This document shows, piece after piece, positions 61,079 through 64,000 of a DNA stretch of 64,000 nt (positions within the stretch are counted from its first letter, which is position 1; each line of letters starts with the position of its first letter). A program made the translations under genes and the position numbers. This DNA comes from Rhodanobacter spathiphylli B39 (lineage in GTDB: Bacteria > Pseudomonadota > Gammaproteobacteria > Xanthomonadales > Rhodanobacteraceae), in NCBI RefSeq assembly GCF_000264295.1, contig NZ_AJXT01000004.1, positions 496,001 to 560,000 on the forward strand, read 5' to 3'. Under the pieces are notes generated by a model, which saw nothing but the letters and a program-made list of their open reading frames with translations, made no database searches and was not told the origin of the DNA.

Positions 61079-63649
61079 ATGAACTCCGGCATCCTGGTGG
61101 TCGCAGCGCAGCGCGAACTGCGGCGCAACCTGTTCGACGCACTCGACCAGGCGGGTTACCCGCAGATCTACAGCGCGCGCGACGTCCCGCACGCGGCCAT
61201 CCTGCTCGAAGGGCGGCCGCCGTTGCCGCCCCTGCAGCTGCTGGTGATCGTGCTGGCCGGCGACGCGCAGCAGGCACGCCACGCCTGCGAGCAATTGCGT
61301 CACCTTCCGGGGGCTGCCGAAACGCCGCTGATCGTGGTGCTGGCGGACGAGGCGACCTTCGGGCCGGCGGATCTTCCGCCCGGGATCGCTGACTGGCTTT
61401 CCGCCTGGAACATCTCCGACGAGCTCATTCCCCGCTGGCGGCGTTCGCTGGCGCCGGAAGGCACGCGTGCCCGTGTGCTGCCGCCCGTGCCCGAAGCGAT
61501 GGCCGAGCCCGATGGCTACCGCTTCACCTTCGAGGAAGGCGACGGCGAATGGCTGATTGCCGACGCGCAGAGCGGCCGCCTGCTCGAAGTCAGTCCCACC
61601 GTGGGCAGGCACAGCCGCATCCACGTCGACCAGTGGCAGGGCCTGCCGCTGGCGCAGGTGCTGCGCTTCGAAGGCATCGCGATCAGCCAGGTGCTGGCCG
61701 AGGCCAACCGCAACTGGTACCCGTGCCAGCGCAAGTCGGCGCAAGGCGCGGACACCGGCCAGGCCAGCGTCCGGCGCATCCGGCATGCCGGGCGTGACGC
61801 GCTGGCGCTGATGTTCCGCAGCGATCGCGCCGACCTCCGGGCCGAGGCGGCGCTGTCATTGCTGTCGCGCATCTTTGCCTCGACCAGCGGCGTCGACGCC
61901 CAGACCGCCGCTGGCCGCCTGCTGTTCGACGAACTGGGGCTGGACTACCTGGCCGTCTGGTCGGCGCGGCACGAAGGGGCGGAAGCGCCCAACCAGATGC
62001 TGCAGTTGTGGAGTGGCGAGGACGTGGCCTGGCCGCCCGCGCAATTGCAGAGTTCGCTGCAACTGGTGCTGGCCGGCAAGTCGATCCTGTACCGCACCGA
62101 TGCCAAGCGCCTGGCGCCGATCGACCCGTTGCTGCAACAGCTCGAACTGGCCGGCTTCGCCGGTCTGCCGCTGTACGACGAAAGACATACCGTGCTGGGC
62201 GCGATGCTCGCCGGCACGCGCCGCGGCTTCGGCGAGATGAGCATCATCGAACCGGTGTTGCGCTGCGCGGTCGCGCGCTTCGCCCAGATGCTGGAGCTGG
62301 GCCGCACCCGCGAACAGGGCCGCGCCGAGGGCCTGGTCGACGCCCTGACCGGGCTGCCGAACCGCCTGCTGTTCAACGATCGCCTGGAAACGATCATCCG
62401 CGAGGCCACCCGCAACGGCGAATGCTTCGCCGTGCTGTTCGTCGACCTCGACCGCTTCAAGGCGATCAACGACACCTACGGCCACGCGGCCGGCGACCAG
62501 GTATTGCGCACGGTCACCCAGCGCCTGTGCGGCAGCATCCGCGCCTCCGACACGGTGGCGCGGTACGCCGGTGACGAGTTCACCATCGTGCTGCGGCACA
62601 TCGTCAAGAACGACGACGTGATGCGCGTGGCCGAGAAGATCGTCCAGGTGATGGAGACGCCGCTGTACCTGGAGGACGGCACCGAGCTGCAGGTGACCGC
62701 CTCGATGGGGCTGAGCTTCTTCCCGGACGACGCCGGCGACGCGGCAACCCTGCTCAAGCATGCGGACGAGGCGATGTACGCGGCCAAGCACCAGGGCCGC
62801 AACACCTTCCAGATCTACGAGATCAGCCCGGAATATGCCCAGCAGCATGGCATGGCGCTGAAGACCCGCCTGCGCCACGCCGAGGGCAATGGCGAGCTGC
62901 GCGTGGTCTACCAGCCGCAGGTCAACACCGAGACCGAGGACATCGTGGGGATGGAGGCGCTGGTGCGCTGGGAACATCCCGAGCTGGGCATGATCAGCCC
63001 GGCGGTGTTCATCCCGCTGGCCGAGGAGACCGGCCTGATCGTCTCGATCGGCGAATGGGTGATGCGCACGGCCTGCCGCCAGGCGAAGGAATGGGAGCAG
63101 CGTTACGGCCTGCGCCTGCGCCTGGGGGTGAACCTGTCGGCGGTGCAGCTGATGGAGCCGCAGCTGCTGGACACGGTGGCCGCGGTGCTGCGCGATACCG
63201 GGCTGGACCCGACCCTGCTGGAAATGGAGGTCACCGAAAGCATCAGCATCAAGGAAGCGCCCAACCTGGTCGAGAACCTCAACGCACTGCACCGGCTGGG
63301 CTGCCACATCGCGATCGACGATTTCGGCACCGGCGCCGCGTCGCTGGATTACCTGCGCCGGCTGCCGGCCGACCGCATCAAGATCGACCAGAGCTTCGTG
63401 CGCAACATCGGGGTGGACCCGGATGACGAGGCGATCGTGCGTGCCACCATCGAGATGGCTCACCGGCTGAACCGGGCCGTGGTTGCCGAGGGTGTGGAGA
63501 TCGAGCAGCACCTGCAGTTCCTGCGCACGAACGGCTGCGACGAGTTGCAGGGCTACCTGTTCTGCCGCCCGCTGCCGCCGGTCAGTTTCGACAAGCTGCT
63601 GGCCGAACGGCAGCGCCTGCTGGAGGGGCGGGCGGCCGAGCTGGCTTGA
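61079..63649 (+). CDS. GGDEF-EAL cyclic-di-GMP signalling protein
   Basis: This 856-residue protein makes or breaks cyclic-di-GMP. Residues 1-125 look like a degenerate receiver domain lacking a clear phosphoacceptor Asp; 140-250 resemble a PAS domain and 255-410 a GAF domain. The GGDEF domain (about 420-590) has AGDEF at 497-501 instead of GGDEF and an intact inhibitory RASD site at 488-491. The EAL domain (about 600-845) keeps EAL at 626-628, NLSAVQL, DDFGTG, KIDQSF and VAEGVE, so phosphodiesterase activity is likely; cyclase activity is uncertain. No membrane segment is seen. Confidence 0.9.
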   Translation: MNSGILVVAAQRELRRNLFDALDQAGYPQIYSARDVPHAAILLEGRPPLPPLQLLVIVLAGDAQQARHACEQLRHLPGAAETPLIVVLADEATFGPADLPPGIADWLSAWNISDELIPRWRRSLAPEGTRARVLPPVPEAMAEPDGYRFTFEEGDGEWLIADAQSGRLLEVSPTVGRHSRIHVDQWQGLPLAQVLRFEGIAISQVLAEANRNWYPCQRKSAQGADTGQASVRRIRHAGRDALALMFRSDRADLRAEAALSLLSRIFASTSGVDAQTAAGRLLFDELGLDYLAVWSARHEGAEAPNQMLQLWSGEDVAWPPAQLQSSLQLVLAGKSILYRTDAKRLAPIDPLLQQLELAGFAGLPLYDERHTVLGAMLAGTRRGFGEMSIIEPVLRCAVARFAQMLELGRTREQGRAEGLVDALTGLPNRLLFNDRLETIIREATRNGECFAVLFVDLDRFKAINDTYGHAAGDQVLRTVTQRLCGSIRASDTVARYAGDEFTIVLRHIVKNDDVMRVAEKIVQVMETPLYLEDGTELQVTASMGLSFFPDDAGDAATLLKHADEAMYAAKHQGRNTFQIYEISPEYAQQHGMALKTRLRHAEGNGELRVVYQPQVNTETEDIVGMEALVRWEHPELGMISPAVFIPLAEETGLIVSIGEWVMRTACRQAKEWEQRYGLRLRLGVNLSAVQLMEPQLLDTVAAVLRDTGLDPTLLEMEVTESISIKEAPNLVENLNALHRLGCHIAIDDFGTGAASLDYLRRLPADRIKIDQSFVRNIGVDPDDEAIVRATIEMAHRLNRAVVAEGVEIEQHLQFLRTNGCDELQGYLFCRPLPPVSFDKLLAERQRLLEGRAAELA

Positions 63650-63770
63650 GCGGAACGTCGGCGCCCCCATAACTGGCCGATACCCGTCACGGGTCGGGTG
63701 GCAGGTCCGGCATGACAACCAGCCAACGGGCTGTGCGTTAAGGTGGGGCCCGCTACTTCATGTTCCAGGT

Positions 63771-63797
63771 GAACTAGGGCGCCTGGGCGCGGTCTGA
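63771..63797 (+). promoter_or_regulatory. Candidate sigma-E-dependent promoter of rpoE
   Basis: GAACTA (63771-63776), a 16-base spacer and TCTGA (63793-63797) closely match the sigma-E consensus GAACTT-N16-TCTGA. It lies 37 bases before the rpoE start, where E. coli also has a sigma-E-autoregulated promoter. The rest of the gap from 63650 has only an ACCCGT/ACGGGT repeat (63682-63694). Confidence 0.65.
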
Positions 63798-63833
63798 GCG
63801 CCGCGTTCAGTTCAAAACAAGCTCCCGCAGCGG

Positions 63834-64000
63834 ATGACGGCATTGACGACGGATACGGCCCGGATGGGCGAAAACGAACTGGATCGCGCGCTGGTCGAGC
63901 GTGTCCAGCAGGGAGACAGGCGGGCCTTCGACCTGCTGGTGCGCAAGTACCAGCACAAGGTGATCGGGCTGGTCTCGCGCTATGTGCGCAGCCATGCCGA
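63834..64000 (+). CDS. rpoE: RNA polymerase sigma-E factor, N-terminal part (partial)
   Basis: The frame opens with ATG at 63834 and runs off the right edge, giving 55 codons. The peptide includes MGENELDRALVERVQQGD and RRAFDLLVRKYQHKVIGL, the sigma region 2 start of RpoE-type ECF sigma factors. An in-frame ATG at 63864 (MGENELD) is the alternative start. The autoregulatory-looking promoter upstream supports RpoE. The anti-sigma gene and mucD/degP would be expected just beyond the window. Confidence 0.88.
   Translation, partial: MTALTTDTARMGENELDRALVERVQQGDRRAFDLLVRKYQHKVIGLVSRYVRSHA

Overview
The window is a compact, high-GC, almost gap-free chromosomal segment of a gammaproteobacterium of the order Xanthomonadales, most likely family Rhodanobacteraceae (Rhodanobacter/Dyella/Frateuria-like). 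The evidence is gene content and order: gloB-mltD opposite methyltransferase-rnhA-dnaQ, tRNA-Leu-tig-clpP-clpX-lon-hupB-tRNA-Val-tRNA-Asp-ppiD, sucA-sucB-lpdA, a PilH-like receiver, class III PHA synthase genes, and GyrA with Gln at the E. coli Ser83 position. The family assignment is inference. No prophage, insertion sequence, CRISPR array or secretion cluster was seen; nearly everything is housekeeping.

Layout. 1-5.7 kb: end of rpsO, pnp, phaE-phaC (polyhydroxyalkanoate synthesis) and mtnA. 5.9-12.8 kb: gyrA, a Prx5 peroxiredoxin, a heat-shock pair (hsp20, cbpA), a PilH-like receiver, an AcuI-type reductase and a LOG-family protein. 12.9-18.7 kb: the 2-oxoglutarate dehydrogenase genes, transcribed leftward (sucA, sucB, lpdA). 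18.8-21.8 kb: a GNAT fusion protein, a RoxA-type ribosomal oxygenase and a TSUP-type transporter. 21.9-31.0 kb: assimilatory sulfate reduction and cysteine synthesis (cysJ, cysI, cysH, a CysB-like regulator, cysG, cysK) and a beta-class GST. 31.2-40.4 kb: proteostasis block (tRNA-Leu, tig, clpP, clpX, lon, hupB, two tRNAs, ppiD). 40.5-45.0 kb: mltD, gloB, methyltransferase, rnhA, dnaQ and tRNA-Ser. 45.1-52.5 kb: PP2C phosphatase, FadL porin with a PsrA-like TetR regulator, the divergent ppsA/ppsR pair and a DUF1249 gene. 52.6-58.1 kb: tRNA-Ala-Glu-Asp, a CPA2 antiporter, a periplasmic FKBP, ugd-slyX and a DUF2058 gene. 58.2-64 kb: a fadJ-type beta-oxidation gene, an uncharacterised gene coupled to a GGDEF-EAL protein, and the start of rpoE.

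How the genes work together. CysJI and CysH carry PAPS to sulfide, CysG makes the siroheme that CysI needs, and CysK fixes sulfide into cysteine; the cysJ and cysB/cysG upstream regions share regulatory motifs. PpsR probably controls PpsA by phosphorylation. The TetR regulator probably controls FadL and perhaps fatty-acid use. Trigger factor, ClpXP, Lon, PpiD, FKBP, Hsp20 and CbpA form a protein-folding and quality-control set.

No clearly new multi-gene system was found. The most interesting signals are regulatory: tandem AGACGTCT-like boxes at the cys promoters, with a 12-base match upstream of ugd; a good sigma-E-type promoter before rpoE; sigma-32-like promoters before hsp20 and lon; a 23-bp perfect palindrome that runs into the tRNA-Ser 3' end; and a G-quadruplex motif. 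The uncharacterised gene joined to the GGDEF-EAL gene is the best protein-level unknown. Motif matches were made by eye and start codons are inferred from ribosome-binding sites and family lengths.
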